A stretch of 64,000 nt of DNA from Bacteroidia bacterium. GTDB taxonomy: Bacteria > Bacteroidota > Bacteroidia > Bacteroidales > Paludibacteraceae. The notes below the pieces were generated by a model. It saw nothing but the letters and a program-made list of their open reading frames with translations, made no database searches and was not told the origin of the DNA. The translations under genes and the position numbers were made by a program. This document shows positions 9,093 to 17,125 of this stretch, piece by piece. The stretch covers positions 1 through 64,000 of the forward strand of contig SAAO01000020.1 of assembly GCA_009929375.1 (NCBI GenBank). The letters are read 5' to 3'. The first letter of the stretch is position 1. Every line of letters begins with the position of its first letter.

Positions 9093-10328
9093 TCAACGAA
9101 TAGCGACTTTTACAGTCTCACCATTAACTTTAAGCATATAAATTCCGGATTCAGGTCTGATACTAAATTCGTTTTCGTAAACACCCGAGTGAACTTTCTG
9201 ACCATTAATAGTGTAAAGTTCAACCTGTGATTTTGAATTTAAAACCACTTTTAATCCATCGTTTGTCACGATTCTGAAATTTTCGGTCAACTTCTCTGTT
9301 CCTGTACCCAAATCATAAGTAAATGTAGCTATGTAATTTGCAGAATTGTTGCTATCCCATAGCGTTGTTGCACCCTGTGTAGCATTAAACCACACTTTCA
9401 GCTGATAGGTTTCCCCCTTCGCCAGACTATAATCTGCAAACACATTCGTTCCTGAAGTACTTTTCCATTTTGAACTTGTAGCTCCATTATCGGAATCGTG
9501 TGGCAAGAGAACTTCTTTCACAGCAAGAACATTTACCTGATAAAACATTTTTACAACAACACCTTCCAGCACAGGTGCAGTGGTGATTTCAGCCCCAAGA
9601 TAAACAGGCGTGGTAACCGAACCAAGATTCTTTCCGTTGAAGTTCTCTGTTTGATAAGTAGCGCTTCCATTGTACCAAACAGCCGATTCGGGCGATTGAC
9701 CTACAAAAATATAAGAATTTGAAACAGCACTAAGCGTTGGAGTTGTTGATCCATTGGCAGTAGCAGTTGCAGCAAATGAAGCATAATCCAGTTTAATGGT
9801 ATGATTTCCGTTAGCTGTTACAGTCATGTCACTTGGGGTAATATCGTTCCAAACAATTTCTCCGTTTATATCTTTTACAATAAGTTTATAATTGCCACCA
9901 ACCACATCGGCAGTATAAGTGGCATCAGCAGCATTATTGGTCATAAGTTTGGCGTTGGCTAAACCCCAGCCTCCCACAGCAGCCCCAATCACATAGATTT
10001 CCTGTGCATCTGAAAAGAACAGAATCTGTGAACCATTGAGTTTCGCATAAAATTTCACCGTTTTTTCATCGGCAAGCACAATTTGTCTGTTTATAGCGGT
10101 ACCCGGACCATCCCACGTTCCGGTATTTAAAACCTTAAATTCATAGGTACCCGCCGGTAAGGTTTTTTCAAGCATATACACACCCGAAGATTCAATCTCG
10201 GTCATCTGATAATCCGGGTTTGAATTATTCCAGCTATTATCTGGGAAACTACCAGTAACAGTCAGATTTACTGCAAACATAAAACTTGGTATACACAATA
10301 CAAATAATAGGGTAAAGATTTTTCTCAT
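9093..10328 (-). CDS. Secreted protein with T9SS C-terminal sorting domain
   Basis: 411 residues. A signal peptide (1-19, ending MFA) is followed by two carbohydrate-binding-like beta-sandwich segments. The first (about 22-110) contains GVYMLEKTLPAGTYEFKVLNTGTWDGPG and the second (about 108-190) contains AVGGWGLANAKLMTNN. Both resemble the X25/SusE-type starch-binding modules. A third beta-rich region carries WNDI and GTNVFADYSLAKGETYQLKVWF. The C-terminus (about 345-411) has the type A sorting-domain pattern: QVELYTINGQKV, SIRPESGIYMLKV and a final VKVAIR. It is expected to cross the outer membrane by type IX secretion and be anchored at or released from the surface. The ligand is not known; glycan binding is inferred. 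Confidence 0.75.
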   Translation of the reverse strand: MRKIFTLLFVLCIPSFMFAVNLTVTGSFPDNSWNNSNPDYQMTEIESSGVYMLEKTLPAGTYEFKVLNTGTWDGPGTAINRQIVLADEKTVKFYAKLNGSQILFFSDAQEIYVIGAAVGGWGLANAKLMTNNAADATYTADVVGGNYKLIVKDINGEIVWNDITPSDMTVTANGNHTIKLDYASFAATATANGSTTPTLSAVSNSYIFVGQSPESAVWYNGSATYQTENFNGKNLGSVTTPVYLGAEITTAPVLEGVVVKMFYQVNVLAVKEVLLPHDSDNGATSSKWKSTSGTNVFADYSLAKGETYQLKVWFNATQGATTLWDSNNSANYIATFTYDLGTGTEKLTENFRIVTNDGLKVVLNSKSQVELYTINGQKVHSGVYENEFSIRPESGIYMLKVNGETVKVAIR

Positions 10329-10589
10329 AATGAATTGATTTAAAATTTGATAAATATGTGATTAATTGACCTCAAATCTATCAAAATAAACAATTTATTA
10401 TCATCCCATACAATAGAATTAACGTCACATTTCTACGCAATCGATTGCAAAACAGTATTATCTACACTGTAATCAATCAATTATACAAAAAAAAATAAGA
10501 TTGAAGTTACAAAAATAGAAGGACAGTTGATATTGGTGGCTTTTTATTATTTTTGTATCAGAATCAAATTTCAAATAAAAAGCATAATA

Positions 10590-10967
10590 ATGAAACGAAT
10601 TATCAACACAAGCAATGCACCGGCAGCCATTGGACCATATAGCCAGGCTGTAGAAGCCAATGGTACACTTTACATTTCGGGACAGTTGCCCGTAAATCCG
10701 GAGGTGGGAAAGATTGAAGCAACAGATGTCGCAGGACAGGCTGAGCAGGTTTTTGCGAACATAAAAGCCATATTAACCGAGGCAGGTTACAGTTTCAGCG
10801 ATGTCGTAAAATCAACAGTCTTTTTATCGGACATAGCCAACTTTGCCGGCATGAACGAAGTATACAAAAAGTATTATGCTACCGAATGCCCTGCCCGATC
10901 GGCATTTGCAGTAAAAGACTTACCACTCGGAGCTTTGGTGGAAATTGAAACCATTGCTGCAAAATAA
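10590..10967 (+). CDS. ridA: RidA family 2-iminopropanoate deaminase
   Basis: A small cytoplasmic trimeric enzyme that hydrolyses reactive enamine/imine products of PLP enzymes such as threonine dehydratase. The start at 10590 gives 125 residues, normal for RidA; the open frame upstream (from 10527) adds only unlikely sequence. Family hallmarks are present: NAPAAIGPYSQAVEANGTLYISGQLPVNP near the N-terminus and the substrate-binding end with CPARSAFAVKDLPLGALVEIETIA, including the Arg that binds the carboxylate. It converges with ssb across a shared terminator. Confidence 0.92.
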   Translation: MKRIINTSNAPAAIGPYSQAVEANGTLYISGQLPVNPEVGKIEATDVAGQAEQVFANIKAILTEAGYSFSDVVKSTVFLSDIANFAGMNEVYKKYYATECPARSAFAVKDLPLGALVEIETIAAK

Positions 10968-10993
10968 AAAAAGCGCTTTAAAGCGCTTTTTTT
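10966..10993. terminator. Bidirectional terminator between ridA and ssb
   Basis: A perfect palindrome of two 14-base arms, with seven As, GCGC core and seven Ts, lies 3 bases before the ssb stop and directly after the ridA stop. It provides a T-tract in both directions for the two convergent genes. Confidence 0.85.
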
Positions 10994-10996
10994 GTA

Positions 10997-11422
10997 TCAG
11001 AACGGAAGATCATCAGCTGCATGCGGAGGTGCCTGTACATCAGGCTCGGGTGCAGCCGCGACTGTTGCTGTATGCGATTCAACCGAATCGGGCTTTTTAC
11101 CAAGCATCTGAATGGCTTCAGCATAAATTTCGGTTGTGTAACGTTTAATACCTTCTTTTTCCCATGAGCGGGTCTGAATTTTCCCCTCTATGTACAAGTG
11201 CGCACCTTTGCGAATGTACTTCTCGGCCAATTCGGCCAATCCGCGCCAGGCGACGATATTGTGCCATTCAGTACGCTCAGGAACCTGAGTTCCGTTTTGC
11301 ATTGTAAATCCACGCTCGGTAGTAGCTAAGGTAAAGTTTGCAACTGCCACATTTTTTTCGAGGTAACGAACTTCGGGATCTTTACCCACATTTCCAACTA
11401 AGATAACTTTATTTACAGACAT
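10997..11422 (-). CDS. ssb: Single-stranded DNA-binding protein
   Basis: Coats single-stranded DNA during replication, repair and recombination. 141 residues. The OB fold spans about residues 4-105, beginning NKVILVGNVGKDPEVRYLEKNVAVANFTLAT, with the conserved EWHNIVAWRGLAELAEKYIRKG block. A short flexible linker then leads to the acidic C-terminal tip ADDLPF that recruits partner proteins. Length and tip are typical of the essential Bacteroidota SSB rather than a plasmid copy. Confidence 0.95.
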   Translation of the reverse strand: MSVNKVILVGNVGKDPEVRYLEKNVAVANFTLATTERGFTMQNGTQVPERTEWHNIVAWRGLAELAEKYIRKGAHLYIEGKIQTRSWEKEGIKRYTTEIYAEAIQMLGKKPDSVESHTATVAAAPEPDVQAPPHAADDLPF

Positions 11423-11500
11423 AAATACAGATTTTGAGGTTAAACATAAATAATTAACGGCATAAAAGTAAGGTTAATTCTGATGATTTGCAATAAAAAA

Positions 11501-11524
11501 CGGAAATATTTTAAAATATTTCCG
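11501..11524 (-). terminator. Terminator after the DEAD-box helicase gene
   Basis: CGGAAATATTTT and its exact complement form a 12-bp perfect stem. It is flanked on both sides by A or T runs, giving TTTTTT after the stem on the minus strand. It sits about 100 bases past the helicase stop. Confidence 0.7.
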
Positions 11525-11624
11525 AAAAAACTTTACAATCAACCTTTAAAGCTATTGTAGCTAATATTCATAATTATAGAATCAAAAAAAACGACATCAA
11601 TATCTATTATATGACACCTAATCA

Positions 11625-12851
11625 TTAACGCCGCGGACCTTTACGTTTAAAACGCCCTTTACCTGCCGAAAAAGTTTTACTTCCCCTCCGATGTAGTTCC
11701 GGATTATACTCAGGCGCCTCACCAAGTTCTTCGGGCATTGGTATTTTATAAATGGTTTTTTCCAGAAAATCTTCAATCTGTTTGAACTTGTACTGCTCAT
11801 CCTCCGACACTAAAGTAATCGACATTCCTTTGGCACTGGCACGCGCTGTACGACCAATACGGTGCACATAATCCTCAGCATCATGAGGCACATCAAAATT
11901 AATAACCAGCGAAATATCATCAATATCAATTCCGCGCGAAACGATATCCGTTGCTACAAGCACTGACACACGGTTATTTTTAAACTCGTGCATCACATGA
12001 TCACGTTGCGCCTGATCAAGATCGGAATGCATTTCGCCAACCGAAAGCCCCATTTGACGGAAAGTTTTATAAAGCTCTTTTACCTTTATTTTCGAACCTG
12101 CAAAAATAATGACTTTGGTCAGATTCTGATCGGCAAAAAGATGACGAACGATGCCTGTTTTCTGAGACTCATGACAAAAGTAAGCTGTCTGCATGATACT
12201 TTCAGGCGGACGCGACACTGCAATTTTCACTTCGACAGGATTATTCAGAATAGTTTTTGCAAGTTGTCGGATTTTGGGAGGCATGGTAGCCGAAAACATA
12301 ATGGTCTGACGTGTAGCAGGCAAACGTTTCACTACTTGCATAATATCATCAAAAAAGCCCATATCGAGCATTCGGTCAGCTTCGTCGAGAATAAAATATT
12401 CAACTCCGGAAAAATCAATATCGTACAAATTGATATGCGAAATAAGCCGACCCGGCGTGGCTATTACCACATCAGCACCTTTTTGCAGACCCCGGCGCTG
12501 CACATCCCATGCGGCAGCATCGTTACCACCATACACAGCTACCGAGGAAAACGAAGTAAAATATGAAAAACCTTCCATTTGCTGGTCAATTTGCTGAGCA
12601 AGTTCACGGGTCGGCGCCATGACAATTGCATTCACTTTGTCTTCTGCATGTGGTTTCGATTGCAGATTGTGTAGCAAAGGTAAAATGAAAGCTGCTGTTT
12701 TACCGGTTCCGGTTTGTGCACAGGCTATTACATCGCGTTTTTCCAGAATAACAGGAATTGTTTCGGCCTGTACAGGGGTGGCTTCTTTAAAATTCATCGC
12801 CTGCAAACCATCGAGCACAGCATCGCAAAGCGGAAGTTCGTCAAATCTCAT
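11625..12851 (-). CDS. DEAD-box ATP-dependent RNA helicase
   Basis: Unwinds RNA duplexes in ribosome assembly or mRNA decay. The start at 12851 (MRFDELPLCD, 408 residues) is preferred over 12875 because a TATCTTTG promoter box lies at 12877-12884, which would put the longer start at or before the transcript start. Helicase motifs are in order: Q motif with FKEATPVQAETIP, Walker A AQTGTGKT, PTRELAQQ, TPGRL, DEAD in FILDEADRMLDMGF, SAT in MFSATMPP, then VATDIVSRGIDID and HRIGRTARASAKG. A basic C-terminal tail (RRGSKTFSAGKGRFKRKGPRR) resembles RhlE-type enzymes. Confidence 0.93.
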   Translation of the reverse strand: MRFDELPLCDAVLDGLQAMNFKEATPVQAETIPVILEKRDVIACAQTGTGKTAAFILPLLHNLQSKPHAEDKVNAIVMAPTRELAQQIDQQMEGFSYFTSFSSVAVYGGNDAAAWDVQRRGLQKGADVVIATPGRLISHINLYDIDFSGVEYFILDEADRMLDMGFFDDIMQVVKRLPATRQTIMFSATMPPKIRQLAKTILNNPVEVKIAVSRPPESIMQTAYFCHESQKTGIVRHLFADQNLTKVIIFAGSKIKVKELYKTFRQMGLSVGEMHSDLDQAQRDHVMHEFKNNRVSVLVATDIVSRGIDIDDISLVINFDVPHDAEDYVHRIGRTARASAKGMSITLVSEDEQYKFKQIEDFLEKTIYKIPMPEELGEAPEYNPELHRRGSKTFSAGKGRFKRKGPRR

Positions 12852-12876
12852 ACTTTTTTCTATCGTTATTTGCATG

Positions 12877-12906
12877 CAAAGATACGCATTTTAACCCGAT
12901 ACACAA
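12877..12906 (-). promoter_or_regulatory. Promoter of the DEAD-box helicase gene
   Basis: On the minus strand TTG (12906-12904) is followed after 19 bases by TATCTTTG (12884-12877). This matches both Bacteroidota promoter elements at the usual spacing. It decides in favour of the 12851 start. Confidence 0.55.
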
Positions 12907-12924
12907 CTTATTACAAACAACAAA

Positions 12925-12956
12925 AAACGCCGTCATCTTTTACGATAACGGCGTTT
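12925..12956 (-). terminator. Terminator of the tRNA-Ser gene
   Basis: AAACGCCGT and ACGGCGTTT form a 9-bp stem whose minus-strand reading ends in TTTTTT. It begins six bases after the tRNA 3' end. Confidence 0.85.
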
Positions 12957-12961
12957 GTAAG

Positions 12962-13048
12962 CGGAAGCTACGAGATTCGAACTCGTGGTACGGTTGCCCG
13001 TACGTCAGTTTAGCAAACTGGTGGTTTCAGCCACTCACCCAAACTTCC
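12962..13048 (-). tRNA. tRNA-Ser(GCU)
   Basis: The minus strand folds as a class II tRNA of 87 bases. The acceptor stem pairs GGAAGTT with AGCTTCC (one G-U), and the discriminator base is G as in serine tRNAs. The anticodon loop is in CCAGTTTGCTAAACTG, giving anticodon GCU for AGC/AGU codons. The long variable arm is ACGTACGGGCAACCGTA-like, and the T-loop TTCGAAT closes on ACGAG/CTCGT. The 3' CCA is not encoded. A terminator follows immediately. Confidence 0.95.
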
Positions 13049-13233
13049 TTACTTCGCTTTTGCGGGTGCAAATATAGGAAAGAGTTTTGAATTATCAAAA
13101 CCAAAAATACATTTTCCTTTGCAGAATCCTGTATTTACAGCTAATCAGAACTGAATGTAAGTATATTAACCGAAAATAATTTTACATGTTTTTTGTTTTT
13201 AATCCCGAACAAATAAAATCCAAAACTATTGGT

Positions 13234-13241
13234 TATTTTTG
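13234..13241 (+). promoter_or_regulatory. Promoter -7 box for mltG
   Basis: TATTTTTG matches TAnnTTTG 70 bases before the mltG start. No -33 element is evident. Confidence 0.4.
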
Positions 13242-13310
13242 CAGGCGAAAACCGACAAACATTTTCGACTTATAAAACAAAAAAACAGCTTTCCAAACAT
13301 CGAAAACTGA

Positions 13311-14345
13311 ATGAAAAAGAACAAACGCACCAACTCCTTTCTGCTAAGCATTGCCATGCTTGCCGCCATTATTGTAATATTTGCTGTCTACGTATTTTTA
13401 GTTCCGAACAGTAATACAACCGGCAGCAAAAGTCAATATCTGCTCATACCGGATAATGCAACTTTTGAAACAATTACCGATCAGCTTGCCGAAACAGGAG
13501 CGTTGAAAAGCATTTTTACTTTTACGCTGACAGCAAAAGCCTACGGTTATAAAAATATCAAACCCGGACGTTATGAAATAAATCCGGGCATAAGCAATCT
13601 GCGTCTTGTACACAAACTGAAAACGGGCAGACAAAGCGCACTAAAACTCACTTTCAACAACATACGTACAAAAGAACAACTCGCGGGCAGACTTTCCAGA
13701 CAAATAATGGCCGATTCTGCAAGCATTCTGCAACATTTAAACGATTCTGCATTTCTTACAAAATACGAGCTTAACCCGAATACATCTGTGGCTTTGTTTA
13801 TTCCTGACACTTACGAAGTCTTCTGGGACATGGATGCTGAGGAATTATTTGAAAGAATGAAAAAAGAATACGATCGTTTCTGGAACGATGAACGTAAGGG
13901 AAAAGCCGCTCAAATACCTATGACTGCTGTGGAAGTGAGCACACTGGCTTCAATTGTGGAAGAAGAAACCAATAGCAAGTCCGAACGACCTATGGTAGCC
14001 GGATTATATATCAATCGTCTCAAAACGGAAATGCCTCTTCAGGCCGATCCTACCGTTAAGTTTGCGTATGGCGATTTTAGTTTGCGTCGTATTACAGGCA
14101 CACATTTACGCATACAATCGCCCTACAATACTTATAAAAACAAAGGGCTGCCTCCCGGCCCTATCCGTCTGGCCACAGCCTCAGGAATTGATGCAGTACT
14201 GAACTATTCAAAGCACAATTACATTTTCATGTGTGCCAAAGAAACGCTGAATGGTGAACATAATTTTGCAGCCACCTATGCCGAGCATCAGGTGAATGCA
14301 AAAAAATACCAGAAAGCGCTTGACGACAGAAAGATTTTTGAATAA
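13311..14345 (+). CDS. mltG: Endolytic murein transglycosylase MltG
   Basis: Cuts nascent peptidoglycan glycan strands, setting their length, from the cytoplasmic membrane. 344 residues, with an N-terminal membrane anchor (about 11-31, SFLLSIAMLAAIIVIFAVYVFL), a LysM-like subdomain (about 42-105) and the YceG catalytic domain. The catalytic Glu lies in STLASIVEEETNSKSERPMVAGLYINRL (about 210-237), followed by the family motif MPLQADPTVKFAYG. The ending YNTYKNKGLPPGPIRLATASGIDAVLN with FMCAKETLNGEHNFA is also diagnostic. It is convergent with murB. Confidence 0.93.
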   Translation: MKKNKRTNSFLLSIAMLAAIIVIFAVYVFLVPNSNTTGSKSQYLLIPDNATFETITDQLAETGALKSIFTFTLTAKAYGYKNIKPGRYEINPGISNLRLVHKLKTGRQSALKLTFNNIRTKEQLAGRLSRQIMADSASILQHLNDSAFLTKYELNPNTSVALFIPDTYEVFWDMDAEELFERMKKEYDRFWNDERKGKAAQIPMTAVEVSTLASIVEEETNSKSERPMVAGLYINRLKTEMPLQADPTVKFAYGDFSLRRITGTHLRIQSPYNTYKNKGLPPGPIRLATASGIDAVLNYSKHNYIFMCAKETLNGEHNFAATYAEHQVNAKKYQKALDDRKIFE

Positions 14346-14372
14346 AATCATTTACTGCAAACAAATAAAAAA

Positions 14373-15386
14373 TCAGCTGATAAAGTTTACCTCAGGCACG
14401 AGTTCAACTCCGAATTGCGCACGAACACTTTCTCTTATCTGTTCCGACAAACCAGCAATTTCGTATCCTGACGCACCTCCGCAGTTTACAATAACAAGCG
14501 CTTGTTTGTCGTGTACGGCTGCATTTCCAATGCGACGACCTTTCCAGCCACAACGATCAATAAGCCAGCCTGCAGGAATCTTTTCTTCTGTTTCAGACAC
14601 ATAATAATGAGGCATTTCAGGATATTTTGCCTGAAGTTCGAGAAAATGCTTTTTAGGCACCACAGGATTCATAAAAAAGCTTCCCGCATTTCCCAACACT
14701 TCAGGATCCGGTAATTTCGATTGCCGTACCGCAATTATCGTATTACGCACATTCTGCAAAGTAATGTTACCATTTTTAAGCACTTCGGCTTCCAAATGCT
14801 GATATGTCAGTTTAAATTCAGGAAGGAGGCTCAGTTTAAAAACTACTGAAGTAACAATAAACTTGCCTTTCAAACAACCTTTAAACACACTTTCGCGATA
14901 ACCATATTCACAATCAGCATTACTGAAAACAACTTCATTTCCAGTGGCAATCTCAACTGCATACACAGTTTCGATCAAATCCTTCACTTCAACCCCGTAA
15001 GCACCAATATTCTGCACCGCCGAAGCACCTGTTTCTCCGGGTATCAACGATAGGTTTTCTGCTCCGTACCAGTTATTATCCACACAAAACTGCACAAAAT
15101 CGTCCCAGACAACACCTGAACCAACCTTTACAGTCACAGAATCATTATCAGACGAAACCGGTTCAATACCTTTTATAACCGAGTGCAGAATGATGCCATC
15201 GTAATCTTTGAGAAAAAGCAAATTGCTTCCACCTCCGATATGCAGCATTTTATTTTCGGAAAGCATGCCGGATTCTAAAAAGCTTTTCAGTTCGTCAACA
15301 GAAGCATACTCAACAAAATAACGTGCTTTTACATCTATGCCGAAAGTATGATATTTTTTCAGAGAAATATTTTCAAAAACCTGCAT
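14373..15386 (-). CDS. murB: UDP-N-acetylenolpyruvoylglucosamine reductase
   Basis: FAD- and NADPH-dependent reduction of UDP-GlcNAc-enolpyruvate to UDP-MurNAc in peptidoglycan precursor synthesis. 337 residues. The FAD-binding PCMH region shows MLHIGGGSNLLFL and the SLIPGETGASAVQNIGAYGVEVKDLI block. The catalytic Ser is in LGNAGSFFMNPVV, and the C-terminus carries KIPAGWLIDRCGWKGRRIGNAAVHDKQALVIVN. The YxxR-type loop GYRESVFKG (about 166-174) marks it as type I, like E. coli. The miaA stop lies one base upstream of its start, so the two form an operon. Confidence 0.95.
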   Translation of the reverse strand: MQVFENISLKKYHTFGIDVKARYFVEYASVDELKSFLESGMLSENKMLHIGGGSNLLFLKDYDGIILHSVIKGIEPVSSDNDSVTVKVGSGVVWDDFVQFCVDNNWYGAENLSLIPGETGASAVQNIGAYGVEVKDLIETVYAVEIATGNEVVFSNADCEYGYRESVFKGCLKGKFIVTSVVFKLSLLPEFKLTYQHLEAEVLKNGNITLQNVRNTIIAVRQSKLPDPEVLGNAGSFFMNPVVPKKHFLELQAKYPEMPHYYVSETEEKIPAGWLIDRCGWKGRRIGNAAVHDKQALVIVNCGGASGYEIAGLSEQIRESVRAQFGVELVPEVNFIS

Positions 15387-15387
15387 A

Positions 15388-16308
15388 TCAATTATTTATT
15401 TTATTCTTTAAGTACTGAAAAACCGCATCCTTATCATCGGGATGAAACCATGCAATTTCTTTATCGCGATTGAACCACGAAAGCTGTTTCTTGGCATAGC
15501 GGCGTGAATCCTGCCTGATCATATTTACAGCAAAGTCCAGATCCCATTTACCATCCATATATTCGTAAAGCTCCTTGTAGCCAACCGTATTGAGCGTATT
15601 CAAATGCCTGAAAGGATAAAACTGTTCAGCTTCGGCAAGCAATCCCTCCTGCATCATTACATCTACGCGCTTATTAATTCGCTCGTAAAGTTCCTGTCTT
15701 TCACGAGTCAGTCCTAATTTTACAATATTGAACGGCCTGACTTTCTTTATGCCGGTTCGTATTTCCGAAAATGGTTTTCCGGCAATTGTGCAAATTTCAA
15801 GTGCATGAAGCACCCGTTTATAATTACGCAGGTCCACCTCATTGTAATGCTCAGGATCGAGCCGTTTCAACTCCTCCTGAATATATTCAAGGCCTTTTAG
15901 AGCATATTCATTTTTCCAGAATTCGCGGGTTTTAGCGTCCACAGTAGGAATATCGTCGATACCCTGACATACAGCATCAATATACATCATTGAACCACCC
16001 ACGAGCATTACCACATCATGCTCCAAAAACAAATTACCAAGCAAATCCATCACATCAAGTTCATACTGACCACAATTATATTCGTCGTGAATGGAGTGTG
16101 TGCCTATAAAATAATGCTTTACCGCGCTCAATTGGGCTTCGGTCGGAGCTGCCGTACCAATCTTCAGTTCACGGTAAAACTGACGCGAATCCGAAGAAAC
16201 AATGGGACATCCGTAGTGTTGGGCAATTTCGAGACTAATGTCCGTTTTCCCGACTCCAGTAGGCCCAAGCACAACCAGCAATGTTTTATTCTTGAATAAA
16301 TTAATCAT
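15388..16308 (-). CDS. miaA: tRNA dimethylallyltransferase
   Basis: Transfers a dimethylallyl group to N6 of A37 in tRNAs that read U-starting codons. The start at 16308 (MINLFKNKTLLVVLGPTG, 306 residues) fits the family; the open frame continues 10 codons upstream. The P-loop LGPTGVGKTDIS, the SSDSRQFYRELKIGTAAPT substrate motif, NYKRVLHALEI and the C-terminal QDSRRYAKKQLSWFNRDKEI are all present. It lies one base upstream of murB on the same strand and is probably co-transcribed with it. Confidence 0.94.
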   Translation of the reverse strand: MINLFKNKTLLVVLGPTGVGKTDISLEIAQHYGCPIVSSDSRQFYRELKIGTAAPTEAQLSAVKHYFIGTHSIHDEYNCGQYELDVMDLLGNLFLEHDVVMLVGGSMMYIDAVCQGIDDIPTVDAKTREFWKNEYALKGLEYIQEELKRLDPEHYNEVDLRNYKRVLHALEICTIAGKPFSEIRTGIKKVRPFNIVKLGLTRERQELYERINKRVDVMMQEGLLAEAEQFYPFRHLNTLNTVGYKELYEYMDGKWDLDFAVNMIRQDSRRYAKKQLSWFNRDKEIAWFHPDDKDAVFQYLKNKINN

Positions 16309-16407
16309 ATTGAATTTGTCCGCACAAAATAACAACAAAAAAACAGAAAATAAGCTGCCTTATCTTCTGTTTTATGTAAATACTATATAATCTCCCTCAG
16401 CGGGACA

Positions 16408-16965
16408 TTAAAATTTCGGGTCGTCGTTGAAAAGCGCAGCATCGTCGAAATTCATATCTCCGAAGCCTTCTTCATCAAGCTCGTCGATATCAAAGTCTTC
16501 GTCGCCGTAAAAGTTCTCGTCAAGGCTTAGTTTCGGAGTTGAAGCTACAGCCTCATCGCTCAGCATTTGCAGGGGAGCTTTGCCTTCCGACACCATGCAT
16601 ACAGGTTTATCAACCGTTTTACCGGGGATAATTTCAGTGAGTTCCATAAAGAACGCTCTGTCCGAAATCATATCAAACACATAAAGCAATTTCTGCTTTT
16701 CGTCGGTAAAAAGTTCCTCCAGTTTGGTATCTTCCATTACCAGATTATCGTATTCCGAGCCCGAGTCCATTTCAACCAGAGTAATTTCCTGCTGCTTCTC
16801 CCAACTGTCACTACACATAAAAAAGGTAGTCATCAGATTCTTTTCGTAGTTTACCGAGTCAAGAATGGCATTATGCAGATCGAGGAAAGTTGCCTCCGGA
16901 TCAATCTTTATGACACGTACAAAATCGTCTATCTCATCGGATAGCAAAGTAAATTTATATACCAT
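16408..16965 (-). CDS. Plasmid pRiA4b ORF-3-like (IS1096 TnpR-like) family protein
   Basis: 185 residues. The first 120 residues match the pattern of the pRiA4b ORF-3 family: a strand-rich N-terminus (MVYKFTLLSDEIDDFVRVIKID), ATFLDLHNAILDSVNY, and KLLYVFDMISDRAFFMELTEI. The C-terminal third is a very acidic tail (GDEDFDIDELDEEGFGDMNFDD). The family is named after mobile-element proteins, but here no transposase or repeat ends flank it. It is a stable chromosomal gene type next to replication genes in Bacteroidota. The function is unknown. Confidence 0.75.
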   Translation of the reverse strand: MVYKFTLLSDEIDDFVRVIKIDPEATFLDLHNAILDSVNYEKNLMTTFFMCSDSWEKQQEITLVEMDSGSEYDNLVMEDTKLEELFTDEKQKLLYVFDMISDRAFFMELTEIIPGKTVDKPVCMVSEGKAPLQMLSDEAVASTPKLSLDENFYGDEDFDIDELDEEGFGDMNFDDAALFNDDPKF

Positions 16966-17047
16966 TGTTTTTCGTTTTTATTTCGCTTGTAAAAATAATA
17001 TTTTTTTTCGTTCCTGCATAGCAACAAGACTACATTATTCAAAAAAA

Positions 17048-17073
17048 AGACTACCCTTACGAAAAGGTAGTCT
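17048..17073 (-). terminator. Terminator of dnaA
   Basis: AGACTACC and GGTAGTCT form an 8-bp stem. Read on the minus strand it is followed by a T-run of eight. It lies 53 bases after the dnaA stop. Confidence 0.8.
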
Positions 17074-17125
17074 CTTTTTTAATAAGCTAAACATATATCT
17101 GTTTAATACTCAACAAAACAACAGT

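Noticed and set aside
9093-10328. SusE/SusF starch-binding lipoprotein
   Set aside because: It lacks a lipobox Cys and ends in a T9SS sorting tail, and no sus operon is adjacent. Only the binding-module resemblance is retained.
16408-16965. Insertion sequence, because the protein belongs to a family named for IS1096/plasmid passengers
   Set aside because: No transposase, inverted ends or target duplication flank the gene. The family is common as a chromosomal gene in Bacteroidota.
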